Shown one piece after another: positions 35,252 through 43,217 of a stretch of DNA of 64,000 nucleotides. The notes under the pieces are model-generated. The model did not search any database, was not told the DNA's origin, and saw nothing but the letters and a program-made list of their open reading frames with translations. The position numbers and the translations under genes are program-made. The stretch's first letter is position 1. The number at the start of each line of letters is the position of its first letter. The DNA lies in contig NZ_JBDKSS010000011.1 of assembly GCF_039680535.1 (NCBI RefSeq), positions 47,711-111,710 of the forward strand. Direction: 5' to 3'. This DNA comes from Parvibaculum sp039680535 (GTDB taxonomy: Bacteria; Pseudomonadota; Alphaproteobacteria; Parvibaculales; Parvibaculaceae).

Positions 35252-35956
35252 TCAGTCGGACGCTTCCTCCGAGATTCTTAGAATCTCCGATGGATGACGG
35301 ATCGTCAGGCGTCGGTCGCGCGTCGTTAGGAAGCCTGCCTTTTCCCAGCTTGTCAGGATGCGGCTGGCAGTATGGAGCGTCGTGCCGGAGATATCCGCCA
35401 CATCCTTGCGCCGTAGAGGAAACTCGATCGCCGTCCCGTCAATCGTACTATGGCCGGCCTGGTGCGCCAGCCGCAGCAGCGCATGAGCCACGCGCCGTTC
35501 CGCACGTTGGGTCGCGAGCTCGCGCACTCGCTCCTGCACCTCCTGCAGGCGCCGCCCGATGATGCGGATGACGTTGACGCCGATCTGCGGGTGACGGTGG
35601 ATCAGGTCGAGCAGTTCAGCCTCGCTCCAGCTCGCCTCCAGGGTTTCGGCCAACGTAATCGCGTCGGCGGGATAGCGCCCGTCGGTGAATAGCGAAACGG
35701 TCCCGAACATTTCGCCGGGTCCGATGAAGCGGATGACGACTTGGGCGCCGTCGCTGCCGGATTGAGTGATGCGCACGCCACCCTCGATCACGGCATGCGC
35801 GCGGACCTCTTCATCGCCCTGGCTGAAGATGCGCAAGTCCTTCGATAGCCGCCGCACCCGCGTACGGGCGGCAATCGTCTCAAGCGCCGAGACCGCGAGC
35901 CCCTGGAAAAGCTCCATTGCGGCAAGGGTTTGGGGGGCGAGCGCAAAGTCCATCAT
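35252..35956 (-). CDS. CRP/FNR family regulator, Dnr/NnrR-like
   Basis: This 234-residue activator has an N-terminal cyclic-nucleotide-binding-like sensor (RIFSQGDEEVRAHAVIEGGV, GPGEMFGTVSLF) and a C-terminal winged helix (FPLRRKDVADISGTTLHTASRILTSWE as the recognition region). There are no FNR-type N-terminal cysteines, so it does not hold a [4Fe-4S] cluster. Its neighbours nnrS, norB and a truncated haemoglobin indicate an NO-responsive heme-type regulator. Two matching palindromes flank the gene, one in front of nnrS and one in the divergent promoter facing the nor genes. Start is ATG 35956 or 35953. Confidence 0.85.
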   Translation of the reverse strand: MMDFALAPQTLAAMELFQGLAVSALETIAARTRVRRLSKDLRIFSQGDEEVRAHAVIEGGVRITQSGSDGAQVVIRFIGPGEMFGTVSLFTDGRYPADAITLAETLEASWSEAELLDLIHRHPQIGVNVIRIIGRRLQEVQERVRELATQRAERRVAHALLRLAHQAGHSTIDGTAIEFPLRRKDVADISGTTLHTASRILTSWEKAGFLTTRDRRLTIRHPSEILRISEEASD

Positions 35957-35996
35957 GGAAATACATTACCTGCCTCCGGCGCGGAAGGGGAGCAGT

Positions 35997-36038
35997 TTGC
36001 TCCAGCGCAAACTCGCGGATCCATGTTCACCGTAAGAT
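35997..36038 (+). promoter_or_regulatory. CRP/FNR-type site and promoter for the nor-cyd gene string
   Basis: TTGCT-CCAG-CGCAA (35997-36010) differs from the nnrS site at one base. A -10-like TAAGAT lies at 36033-36038, its centre again exactly 32 bp from the palindrome centre (activator at -41.5, start near 36045). The predicted leader to the GTG at 36129 is about 84 nt. Confidence 0.7.
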
Positions 36039-36128
36039 TGCGTCAGATCAAAGGGGGGATTTGATGGATGGGTACTTTGAATTGGCGCTCTGAGCCCGGG
36101 GCTCGCCCACGCAGAGACGAGTTACCTC

Positions 36129-36605
36129 GTGACTGACGTCATCGTCGCCCGGGCGTTGCATATCCTCGCCGTCGTCATCTGGATCGGTGGCGTGTCGATG
36201 GCGACCACCGTCGTGCTGCCGGCCGTGCGGCGGGGCGATCTCGGCGAGGACCGGATGCGCGCATTTCAGGCGATCGAGCATCGGTTCGTCTGGCAGGCGC
36301 GGACGGCTGTCATCCTGGTCGGTTTGACCGGCCTTTACATGACTTGGCGGCTTGACCTTTGGGAGCGGTTCCGCAGCGCCGGCTTCTGGTGGATGCATGC
36401 CATGGTCTGTCTTTGGCTGTTGTTCGCCTTTATCCTCTTCATCGCTGAGCCTTTGATTCTGCATCGTCATTTTCGACGATGGGCGAGCAATCGACCGCAG
36501 GCGGCCTTCGCCTGGCTGCACCGCGCGCATGGGGTGCTACTGGCGTTGAGTGTCCTGACAATCCTGGGCGCGGTTGCCGGAAGCCATGGATGGTCGATCT
36601 TTTGA
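36129..36605 (+). CDS. Small four-helix membrane protein with conserved His residues, ahead of norB
   Basis: This 160-residue protein has four hydrophobic segments (residues 8-31, 55-75, 86-110 and 131-152). Histidines sit in or near membranes: His11, His51, His90, His112, His114, His131 and His134. This resembles CopD/DUF2269-like small heme-type membrane proteins. The exact family was not established. It is the first gene behind the NO-type promoter and ends 84 bp before norB, so it may be an accessory of the reductase (heme or copper handling, or electron entry). The GTG start at 36129 lacks a strong ribosome-binding site. Confidence 0.65.
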   Translation: MTDVIVARALHILAVVIWIGGVSMATTVVLPAVRRGDLGEDRMRAFQAIEHRFVWQARTAVILVGLTGLYMTWRLDLWERFRSAGFWWMHAMVCLWLLFAFILFIAEPLILHRHFRRWASNRPQAAFAWLHRAHGVLLALSVLTILGAVAGSHGWSIF

Positions 36606-36689
36606 ATAGGTCGGGACTCGGTCACAAGCGGCCGGCCGGGCAAACACGCTGGGAGGACGGGGCATGAACGCTGAGCACGGACTGAAATC

Positions 36690-39026
36690 ATGACATTGGC
36701 AGCCGAGCAGATCGACCCGCCGGTCGAAGATCCCGTCAGCAACGTCCTCAAGTGGGTGCTGCTGGTCGTCGCCATCGCCACGTTCGGTCTGCTTGCCTGG
36801 GCGACAGTTGAGACCTACCGCACCGCGCCGCCGCAGCCGGACAGTTTCGTCACCGCGAACGGGTCCGTGCTGATGACGGACGACGACATCGTCGCGGGCA
36901 AGGGCGGCTTCCAGAAAGCCGACCTGATGGATTACGGTAGCCTCTACGGGATGGGCTCCTATTACGGCGAGGACTACACCGCCTCGACCCTGGTGGCTCT
37001 GGGTACGACGACCCAGAACAATGTGGCGCTGGCCACGTTCGGCAAACCATTTGTCGAGCTGACGGCCGATCAACAGGCCTCTGCCACCGCCGCGATGCGC
37101 CGCGCGCTGCAAGGCGTCGATCTGACCAAGCCGGAGGTCGTGCTTCCTGGCCCATTGGCCGATGCCCTGGTGACGGTGCGCGACGCACTTGCGAAGTCGT
37201 TGAACACCGCCAATCCCGCCAAAGGATGGACGCCAGCCTACAGCCTCGCGCCGCAGCTCGCGGTCAAGACGGCGGATTTCCTGGTGTTCTCCGCACTGAC
37301 GACGGTGGCGCGTCGGCCTGGCGTGACCTGGTCTTGGACCCAGAACTGGCCCTACGAACCCTTGGTGGGCAACACACCCACGACCAACACCTTCATTTGG
37401 ACCTGGGCCAGCTTCTGCTTCACCTTCTTCGCCTTCGGCGTGGTGCTGTTCATCTACGAATTCTTCTTGAACAACCCAGACGACGCGCCGATGGACCCGG
37501 TGCTGGCGACGTTCCGGCCGCTCACGCCAAGCCAAAGGCGCATAGGCAAGTATTTTCTAGCCGTCGCCGCGCTCCTTCTCGTGCAGATCGGCGCCGGCAT
37601 CATCATGGCGCATTCCTATTACGATCGGACGAGCTTCTACGGCATCTCCATTAACGACTGGCTTCCCTTCAACTTCCTGCGCGACGTGCATATCCAGGCG
37701 CCGATCGTCTGGATTGGCCTGTCTTGGATCGGCGCGGCGCTGTTCCTGGCGCCCGCCATCGCCGGCGGCCAGGAAGCCAAGGGACAGCACTGGCTGGTGG
37801 ATTTCCTGTTTTGGGTGACGCTGCTCGTCGTCGCCGGGGCGCTGATCGGCGATTATCTCGGCATCATGGGGGTGATCGACCAGAACTGGTTCTGGTTCGG
37901 CAACCAGGGCCTCTCCTACATTCAGCTTGGTCGGTTCTGGCAGATCGGCTTCTTCATCGGGCTGGCGCTGTGGAGCCTGCTCGTGATGCGGGCGCTCTGG
38001 CCGAGCACGGCGCTCTGGCGGAAGGCGGCCGGACAGTTCTGGACCGGCCGTATCCGCATGGAGCACCTGATCTGGGCGTCCACGATCAACATCGCAGTTC
38101 TCTACGTGTTCGGCATGATCCCGCTCACCGGGATCGAGAAGACCTTCACGCTTACCGACTTCTGGCGCTGGTGGGTGGTCCATCTGTGGGTCGAGCAATC
38201 GTTCGAGTTCTTCGCCGCCACGATGAGCGCCTATCTCCTGATGTCGGTCGGCTTGGTCTCGCGCAAGCTCGCCGAACGGGCGACCTATTTCGAGATCATC
38301 CTGATCTTCCTCGGCGGCGTCATCGGCACCGGCCATCACCTTTATTGGGCCGGCGGTCCTAGCATGTGGGTACCGATGGGGAGCATGTTCTCCTTCATCG
38401 AGGTGTTGCCGCTGGTGCTGCTGATCATCGAGGCGATCAATCACTACCGCCTCATCAAGGCGCATCAGGAGTTCAAATACCGGCTGGCCTACACATACGT
38501 CATCGGGGCGGCGTTCTGGAATTTCGTCGGCGCTGGCGTGTTCGGCGGCGGCACGCTCAACGCGCCGCTGGTGAACTATTACGAGCACGGCACCTTCCTG
38601 ACGCTCAACCATGCCCATACCGCGCTGTTCGGCGCGTTCGGCGAACTGGCGATCGGGTTGATCTATTTCTGCCTGCGGTACATCCATGCGGAGCGTCCCG
38701 CCTTCAGCGAAAAGCTCGGGCTTTGGGCGTTCTGGCTCTACAATGGCGGGCTGGTGCTGTGGATACTGCTCAACTTCTTCCCAATCGGCTGGGCGCAGCT
38801 CGACGCCGTTTATGAGCATGGCCTTGCCTACGCCCGCAGCAGCGCCTTCTACGACACGACGTTGTTCTGGCAATGGATGCGGCTGCCAGGCGATGTGTTG
38901 TTTGCGGCCGGCGCGTTGCTGATGGCCTGGGATTTCATCGTCAAGCTGCGGCCGATTTATCCCCTGGTGGTAGATCGTCTGATCTTCCGCAAGCCGTTGC
39001 CTACCAGCCCTCAGGCAGCGGAATGA
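36690..39026 (+). CDS. norB: Quinol-dependent nitric oxide reductase, single-subunit (qNOR)
   Basis: This inner-membrane enzyme reduces 2 NO to N2O with quinol electrons. At 778 residues it has the long N-terminal periplasmic extension (about 45-215) that replaces NorC, including MDYGSLYGMGSYYGEDY. The catalytic core keeps the heme and FeB histidines: His334 (RDVHIQAP), His498 (WVVHLWVEQSFE), His549-His550 (GTGHHLYWAG), and His641 and His643 (LNHAHTALFGAFGE). The two conserved glutamates lie in WVEQSFEFFAATM. No NorQ/NorD genes are adjacent. It follows the small His-rich membrane protein and precedes a cupin. Confidence 0.93.
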   Translation: MTLAAEQIDPPVEDPVSNVLKWVLLVVAIATFGLLAWATVETYRTAPPQPDSFVTANGSVLMTDDDIVAGKGGFQKADLMDYGSLYGMGSYYGEDYTASTLVALGTTTQNNVALATFGKPFVELTADQQASATAAMRRALQGVDLTKPEVVLPGPLADALVTVRDALAKSLNTANPAKGWTPAYSLAPQLAVKTADFLVFSALTTVARRPGVTWSWTQNWPYEPLVGNTPTTNTFIWTWASFCFTFFAFGVVLFIYEFFLNNPDDAPMDPVLATFRPLTPSQRRIGKYFLAVAALLLVQIGAGIIMAHSYYDRTSFYGISINDWLPFNFLRDVHIQAPIVWIGLSWIGAALFLAPAIAGGQEAKGQHWLVDFLFWVTLLVVAGALIGDYLGIMGVIDQNWFWFGNQGLSYIQLGRFWQIGFFIGLALWSLLVMRALWPSTALWRKAAGQFWTGRIRMEHLIWASTINIAVLYVFGMIPLTGIEKTFTLTDFWRWWVVHLWVEQSFEFFAATMSAYLLMSVGLVSRKLAERATYFEIILIFLGGVIGTGHHLYWAGGPSMWVPMGSMFSFIEVLPLVLLIIEAINHYRLIKAHQEFKYRLAYTYVIGAAFWNFVGAGVFGGGTLNAPLVNYYEHGTFLTLNHAHTALFGAFGELAIGLIYFCLRYIHAERPAFSEKLGLWAFWLYNGGLVLWILLNFFPIGWAQLDAVYEHGLAYARSSAFYDTTLFWQWMRLPGDVLFAAGALLMAWDFIVKLRPIYPLVVDRLIFRKPLPTSPQAAE

Positions 39027-39083
39027 CTATCGGCGCATCCTGCGAACCCGACCGGTATCGGAAGAATATGAGGACCACGGCTT

Positions 39084-39431
39084 ATGGCGTTGCATCACGC
39101 GAAACCCGGTGAGATCGTCGATCTCACACCGATTGGCGTTGGACTGAAGGAGGCGACAACCGCGGCCATCGTCAAGACCGATCATTTCGAAGCCATTCGA
39201 CTGGTTGTCCACGCGGGCGACGAAATACCCCAACACAAGGTCTCCGGCGAAATCACGCTGCACTGCCTCGAAGGTCATGTCGAACTCGACGTCCACCCCA
39301 GGCCCATCACCTTGCGGACCAATGAGTGGGTCTATCTCGCGGGAGGCGCGCCGCATTCGGTCAAGGCAATCGAGGACACGTCCCTTCTTCTGACAATCTT
39401 CCTGGATCACGCTCCAGCGGAAATCGGCTGA
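39084..39431 (+). CDS. Small single-domain cupin protein
   Basis: This 115-residue protein has one cupin barrel. Motif 1 is AGDEIPQHKVSGEITLHCLEG and motif 2 is NEWVYLAGGAPHSVKAIED. Metal-ligand positions keep His (QHK, PHSV) and Glu (GEIT). Such small cupins can bind a metal ion in regulation or small-molecule conversion. It starts 57 bp after norB and ends 2 bp before the DUF488 gene, so it belongs to the same transcript. The substrate cannot be predicted. Confidence 0.8.
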   Translation: MALHHAKPGEIVDLTPIGVGLKEATTAAIVKTDHFEAIRLVVHAGDEIPQHKVSGEITLHCLEGHVELDVHPRPITLRTNEWVYLAGGAPHSVKAIEDTSLLLTIFLDHAPAEIG

Positions 39432-39433
39432 CC

Positions 39434-39826
39434 ATGGCCCGTGCCGTCTCCGACATCCGCGTCAAACGCGTCTACGATCCGCCGGACAAGGATGATGGCG
39501 CGCGCGTGTTGGTGGATCGGCTCTGGCCGCGCGGCCTGGGCAAGGAGCGTGCCGCGCTGACGTTGTGGCTCAAGGAGATCGCGCCAAGCACGGAATTGCG
39601 AGAATGGTTCGGTCACGATCCGGCGCGTTGGGCCGAGTTTGGCCACCGCTACCGCGCCGAACTGACGCGAAATGACGAAGCCGTCGCCCAACTCGCCGAT
39701 TTGTCGAAGCTCGGTCCCCTGACGCTGCTCTACGCCGCGCACGACACGGAGCATAACCAAGCCGTCGCGCTCGCTGCCTATCTGAGCGACCATCTGAAGG
39801 ACAGGCATGGCCATCATATTGCATAG
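39434..39826 (+). CDS. DUF488 family protein
   Basis: This 130-residue protein of the YeaO-like DUF488 family has the signature VKRVYDPPDKDDGARVLVD, then RLWPRGLGKE and EWFGHDPARWAEFGHRY. Function is unknown. The genes often occur in redox or stress clusters. The ATG at 39434 is 2 bp after the cupin stop. Its 3' end overlaps the next gene by 20 bp. Any upstream start would run back through the cupin gene. Confidence 0.85.
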   Translation: MARAVSDIRVKRVYDPPDKDDGARVLVDRLWPRGLGKERAALTLWLKEIAPSTELREWFGHDPARWAEFGHRYRAELTRNDEAVAQLADLSKLGPLTLLYAAHDTEHNQAVALAAYLSDHLKDRHGHHIA

Positions 39827-41306
39827 GCCGGTTTGCGATCTGCTAGGCTGCACCTATCCGATCATCTTGGCCGGAATGGGAGGTGTAGCCCGGTCGGAGC
39901 TCGTTGCTGCCGTAACGAAGGCCGGAGGCTTCGGCTTCCTCGGCATGGTGCGCGAGCCGGTGACGCTCATCCGATCCGAGGTAGAAGCTTTGCACGCACA
40001 AAACGTGCAACGCTTCGGCGTCAATCTCATCCCCGTGGCGACGGATCGCGCTCTGCTCGACGCCCAGGTCTTAGCGTGCATCGAACTCGGCATCCCGGTC
40101 GTCGGTCTGTTTTGGGATGTCCCGCTTCCGCTCGTGCAGCGGCTGCGCGATGCGGGGATCATGGTGGTGTGTCAGGTGGGATCGCTCGCCGAAGCGCGCG
40201 CGGCGGAACATGCCGGGGCGCAGGTCCTGATCGTCCAGGGCGTCGAAGCCGGCGGTCATGTCCGTGGCGATGCACCATTGCATGAACTTCTTCCCGCTAT
40301 AGCGGAGCAGACAAACGTGCCCGTCCTGGCGGCCGGAGGACTCACGGACGGCGCTGACCTCGCCACGGTAATGTCGCTCGGCGCCCAAGGCGGGGTCTTC
40401 GGCACCGTGCTGATCGCGACACCGGAATCCTTTGCTCACGATTATCACAAGCAGCGCCTGGTCGATGCTGGCGGCGAAGAAACGGTCCTCACCGACGCCT
40501 TCCACATCAACTGGCCGTCAGGTGCGAAGGTGCGCGTGCTGGCGAACAGCGTCACGCGTGGGGAGCGGGGTGATCCATTCTCCAAGGCCCGCACGATCAT
40601 TGGCGATGAGGCGGGCCGCCCGATCTACCAATTCAGCACGGACTCGCCGCTGCGCGCGATGACCGGCAGGTTCGAGGCGATGGCGCTCTATGCGGGCATG
40701 GGCGTCGGCCGGATTACGCAAATCGTCGGCGCGCGGGATCGTGTGCGCGCCATCGCGGCCGAAGCCGCGCGTCTTCTCGATGCAAACGCCACGCTGCCGA
40801 AGGAGCGCGCCGAGTTGGCGTCGCCCGCTTGCCGGGCTCACGAGATGGACGACAGCTATATGGGGTTCGCGAGCCGCGAGGAGCTTCTGTCCGCGCTGAA
40901 CGAACTGCTGGAAGCCGAGCGCGCTGGCGCACGCGTCACGCTGCGCACGGCGGCGGAATCGCCGGCCGAACTGAAGCCGCTCGTCATGGCGATCCATCGC
41001 GACGAAGCACGCTGGTGCGGCGTGCTCACCAGGGCGGTCCAGCAACTCGCGGGCGAGCCGTCGGGGAAGACGGGCGCCTTCCATGACAAGGCAATGGCGA
41101 TCGCGGACATCCCGGCCCGGCTCGCCTTCCTCAATCGCGGCCAGGGCTGGGTCGTGCGCAAGCTCAAGGCGCTGCTGCCGACCATCCGCGACGACGCCAT
41201 TCACGCCGACCTCACGGCCATGCTCGCGTCGCATGAAAGCAATATCGAGCTTGTCGCGGCCCAACTGCCCACGGCGCCGCATACCGGAGCGCCTCATGAG
41301 CGATGA
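39807..41306 (+). CDS. Nitronate monooxygenase fused to a ferritin-like C-terminal domain
   Basis: The 499-residue protein has two parts. Residues 1 to about 340 are an FMN-dependent nitronate monooxygenase / 2-nitropropane dioxygenase domain, with AGMGGVARSELVAAV, the active-site region VQGVEAGGHVRGD (His151) and PVLAAGGLTDG. Residues ~350-495 are a separate helical domain with E369, E371, H397xxE400, H426 and H476-E477, an arrangement that suits a ferritin-like metal or heme site (DUF6306-like, from memory). It oxidises nitronates in the known family. The fusion suggests a link with the nitro/NO chemistry of this island. It overlaps both neighbours. Confidence 0.8.
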   Translation: MAIILHRPVCDLLGCTYPIILAGMGGVARSELVAAVTKAGGFGFLGMVREPVTLIRSEVEALHAQNVQRFGVNLIPVATDRALLDAQVLACIELGIPVVGLFWDVPLPLVQRLRDAGIMVVCQVGSLAEARAAEHAGAQVLIVQGVEAGGHVRGDAPLHELLPAIAEQTNVPVLAAGGLTDGADLATVMSLGAQGGVFGTVLIATPESFAHDYHKQRLVDAGGEETVLTDAFHINWPSGAKVRVLANSVTRGERGDPFSKARTIIGDEAGRPIYQFSTDSPLRAMTGRFEAMALYAGMGVGRITQIVGARDRVRAIAAEAARLLDANATLPKERAELASPACRAHEMDDSYMGFASREELLSALNELLEAERAGARVTLRTAAESPAELKPLVMAIHRDEARWCGVLTRAVQQLAGEPSGKTGAFHDKAMAIADIPARLAFLNRGQGWVVRKLKALLPTIRDDAIHADLTAMLASHESNIELVAAQLPTAPHTGAPHER

Positions 41307-41820
41307 CGCGAAGTCGGCGCAGGCCCGTCGAGCTGCCATAACATCTCAGATTCAGGCTGAAACCGGGATCGACGAGGCGATGATCGAACGTCTCGTCCGT
41401 GAGTTTTATGTCCGGGTTCGCGATGACGCAGTGCTGGGCCCGGTCTTCGCTGCGAAGATCGACGACTGGGAGCCGCATCTGCAAAAGATGTTTGCCTTCT
41501 GGTCTTCCGTTGCACTCATGAGTGGCCGCTATCATGGCCAACCGATGGCCAAGCATCTGCCGCTGCCTATCGACGCGCGGCACTTCGATCGTTGGCTGGC
41601 GCTCTTTGCCGAAACCGCGCGGGAGGTCTGTCCACCATCGGCCGCGGAACGCTTTATCCTCTTGTCGCGTCGGGTCGGGGAGAGCCTTGAGCTTGGAATT
41701 GCCAATACCCATGGAATACTTCTGAATAAAGGCCAACGATATTTTATAGATGCTGGGAAGTTGACGCCGAGTGATACCTGCGGCTCGGCCGACGACAATC
41801 GAGGGATGGACGCCAAATGA
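41296..41820 (+). CDS. Truncated haemoglobin, group III type
   Basis: This 174-residue 2-on-2 globin has B10 Tyr38 (FYVRVRDD), a conserved DDWEPHLQKMFAFWSSVALMSG segment and the proximal His96 (ARHFDRWLALF). Group III globins occur beside NO- and low-oxygen-related genes and may detoxify NO or deliver a gas. The start overlaps the previous stop by 11 bp, and the stop overlaps the cydA start (ATGA), so expression is probably coupled to the bd oxidase. The 50-residue C-terminal tail beyond the globin fold is unusual. Confidence 0.85.
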   Translation: MSDDAKSAQARRAAITSQIQAETGIDEAMIERLVREFYVRVRDDAVLGPVFAAKIDDWEPHLQKMFAFWSSVALMSGRYHGQPMAKHLPLPIDARHFDRWLALFAETAREVCPPSAAERFILLSRRVGESLELGIANTHGILLNKGQRYFIDAGKLTPSDTCGSADDNRGMDAK

Positions 41821-43217
41821 CGCAAGAGGCCTTACTTCTGTCCCGACTGCAATTCGTGTGGGTAATCGCCTGGCACATTCTGCTACCGGCTTTCACCGTC
41901 GGGCTTGCCTCCTTTATCGCGTTCATGGAGGGCTTATACTTCGCGACACGGCGGGAGGCTTATCTCCGCATATCGAGCTTCTGGACGAAGATTTTCTCGG
42001 TCTCTTTTGCGATGGGCGTGGTGTCGGGCATCATCATGCCCTTCCAGTTCGGAACAAACTGGAGCCGGTTTTCGGACGCGACCGCCAACATCATTTCACC
42101 GCTGCTGGCCTATGAAGGGCTGACTGCCTTCTTTCTCGAAGCTGCGTTCCTTGGCGTCCTGCTGTTCGGGCGCAGCCTCGTCCCGCGCTGGGTGCATTTC
42201 TTTGCCGCTCTGATGGTTGCCGCCGGTACCTTGTTTTCGTCCTTCTGGATTCTGGCGGTCAACAGTTGGATGCAAACACCGGCCGGCTATGAATTGGTCG
42301 ACGGACGATTCTTCCCGAAGGACTGGACGGCGATCATCTTTAATCCGTCCTTTCCATATCGTCTCGCGCACACCGTCACCGGCTTCTACGTGACCACGGG
42401 TTTTGTGGTGATCGGCGTTGCCGCGTGGCTGCTGCGAAAGGGGCGCGCTGCGGATGAAGCCAGAACCATGCTGTCGACGACGCTTTGGGTGCTGCTCGCG
42501 CTGGTGCCCTTGCAGGTCTTGCTCGGCGATATGCATGGTTTGAACACGCTTGAATATCAGCCGACCAAGCTTGCGGCCATCGAGGCGCATTGGAACAGAG
42601 AGGCGCGCGCGCCGTTGGCGCTGTTTGCCATCCCGGACGAGAAGCAAGAGACCAATCGTTTCAGTGTCGACGTGCCGGTGCTGGGCAGCCTGATCCTGAC
42701 ACATGACCCCAACGGGGTTGTTCCCGGCCTCAAGGAGGTGCCGCCCGATCAGCGTCCGCCGGTCGCAATTCCTTTCTTCGCTTTTCGCATCATGGTCGGG
42801 ATTGGTTTGATCATGCTGGCGGTGGTGATCGCGGGAAATGTCCTGCGCCGCGGCGGACAGCTCTACAGCAGCGCCGTGTTCTTGCGCATCTGCGAATGGG
42901 CCGCGCCGCTGGGCTTCATCGCGGTCCTGGCAGGTTGGACCACAACAGAGGTCGGCCGGCAGCCATGGACGGTCTATGGCCTGCTGCGCACCGCGGATTC
43001 GGTGTCGCCGTCGCTGACTGGGCTCGATGTCGCACTATCATTCGCCGGATACATCGTAGCCTATCTCATCATGTTCCCGGCGGGCGTGCTGTTGATGGCA
43101 AGGATTGTGCGCCGAGGCGTGGGGGCGACTACAACCGAGGGGCCGGTCGAAGGCGGCCGTCCCGATCTGCCGGTGATCGCGCTGCCAGGCGCACGCGAAG
43201 AGGGAGGGCGGTCATGA
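41817..43217 (+). CDS. cydA: Cytochrome bd ubiquinol oxidase subunit I (cyanide-insensitive type)
   Basis: This 466-residue membrane subunit carries heme ligands His20 (VIAWHILLPAF), His185 (YRLAHTVTGF) and Met326 (AFRIMVG), and proton-channel Glu100 and Glu108 (LLAYEGLTAFFLEAAF). The quinol loop is short (about residues 245-310) and contains none of the long E. coli-type insertion, which indicates the CIO (CioA) branch that is poorly sensitive to cyanide and NO. It overlaps the haemoglobin gene and cydB by ATGA. The late TTEVGRQPWTVYGLLRTAD is the family signature. Confidence 0.92.
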   Translation: MTQEALLLSRLQFVWVIAWHILLPAFTVGLASFIAFMEGLYFATRREAYLRISSFWTKIFSVSFAMGVVSGIIMPFQFGTNWSRFSDATANIISPLLAYEGLTAFFLEAAFLGVLLFGRSLVPRWVHFFAALMVAAGTLFSSFWILAVNSWMQTPAGYELVDGRFFPKDWTAIIFNPSFPYRLAHTVTGFYVTTGFVVIGVAAWLLRKGRAADEARTMLSTTLWVLLALVPLQVLLGDMHGLNTLEYQPTKLAAIEAHWNREARAPLALFAIPDEKQETNRFSVDVPVLGSLILTHDPNGVVPGLKEVPPDQRPPVAIPFFAFRIMVGIGLIMLAVVIAGNVLRRGGQLYSSAVFLRICEWAAPLGFIAVLAGWTTTEVGRQPWTVYGLLRTADSVSPSLTGLDVALSFAGYIVAYLIMFPAGVLLMARIVRRGVGATTTEGPVEGGRPDLPVIALPGAREEGGRS

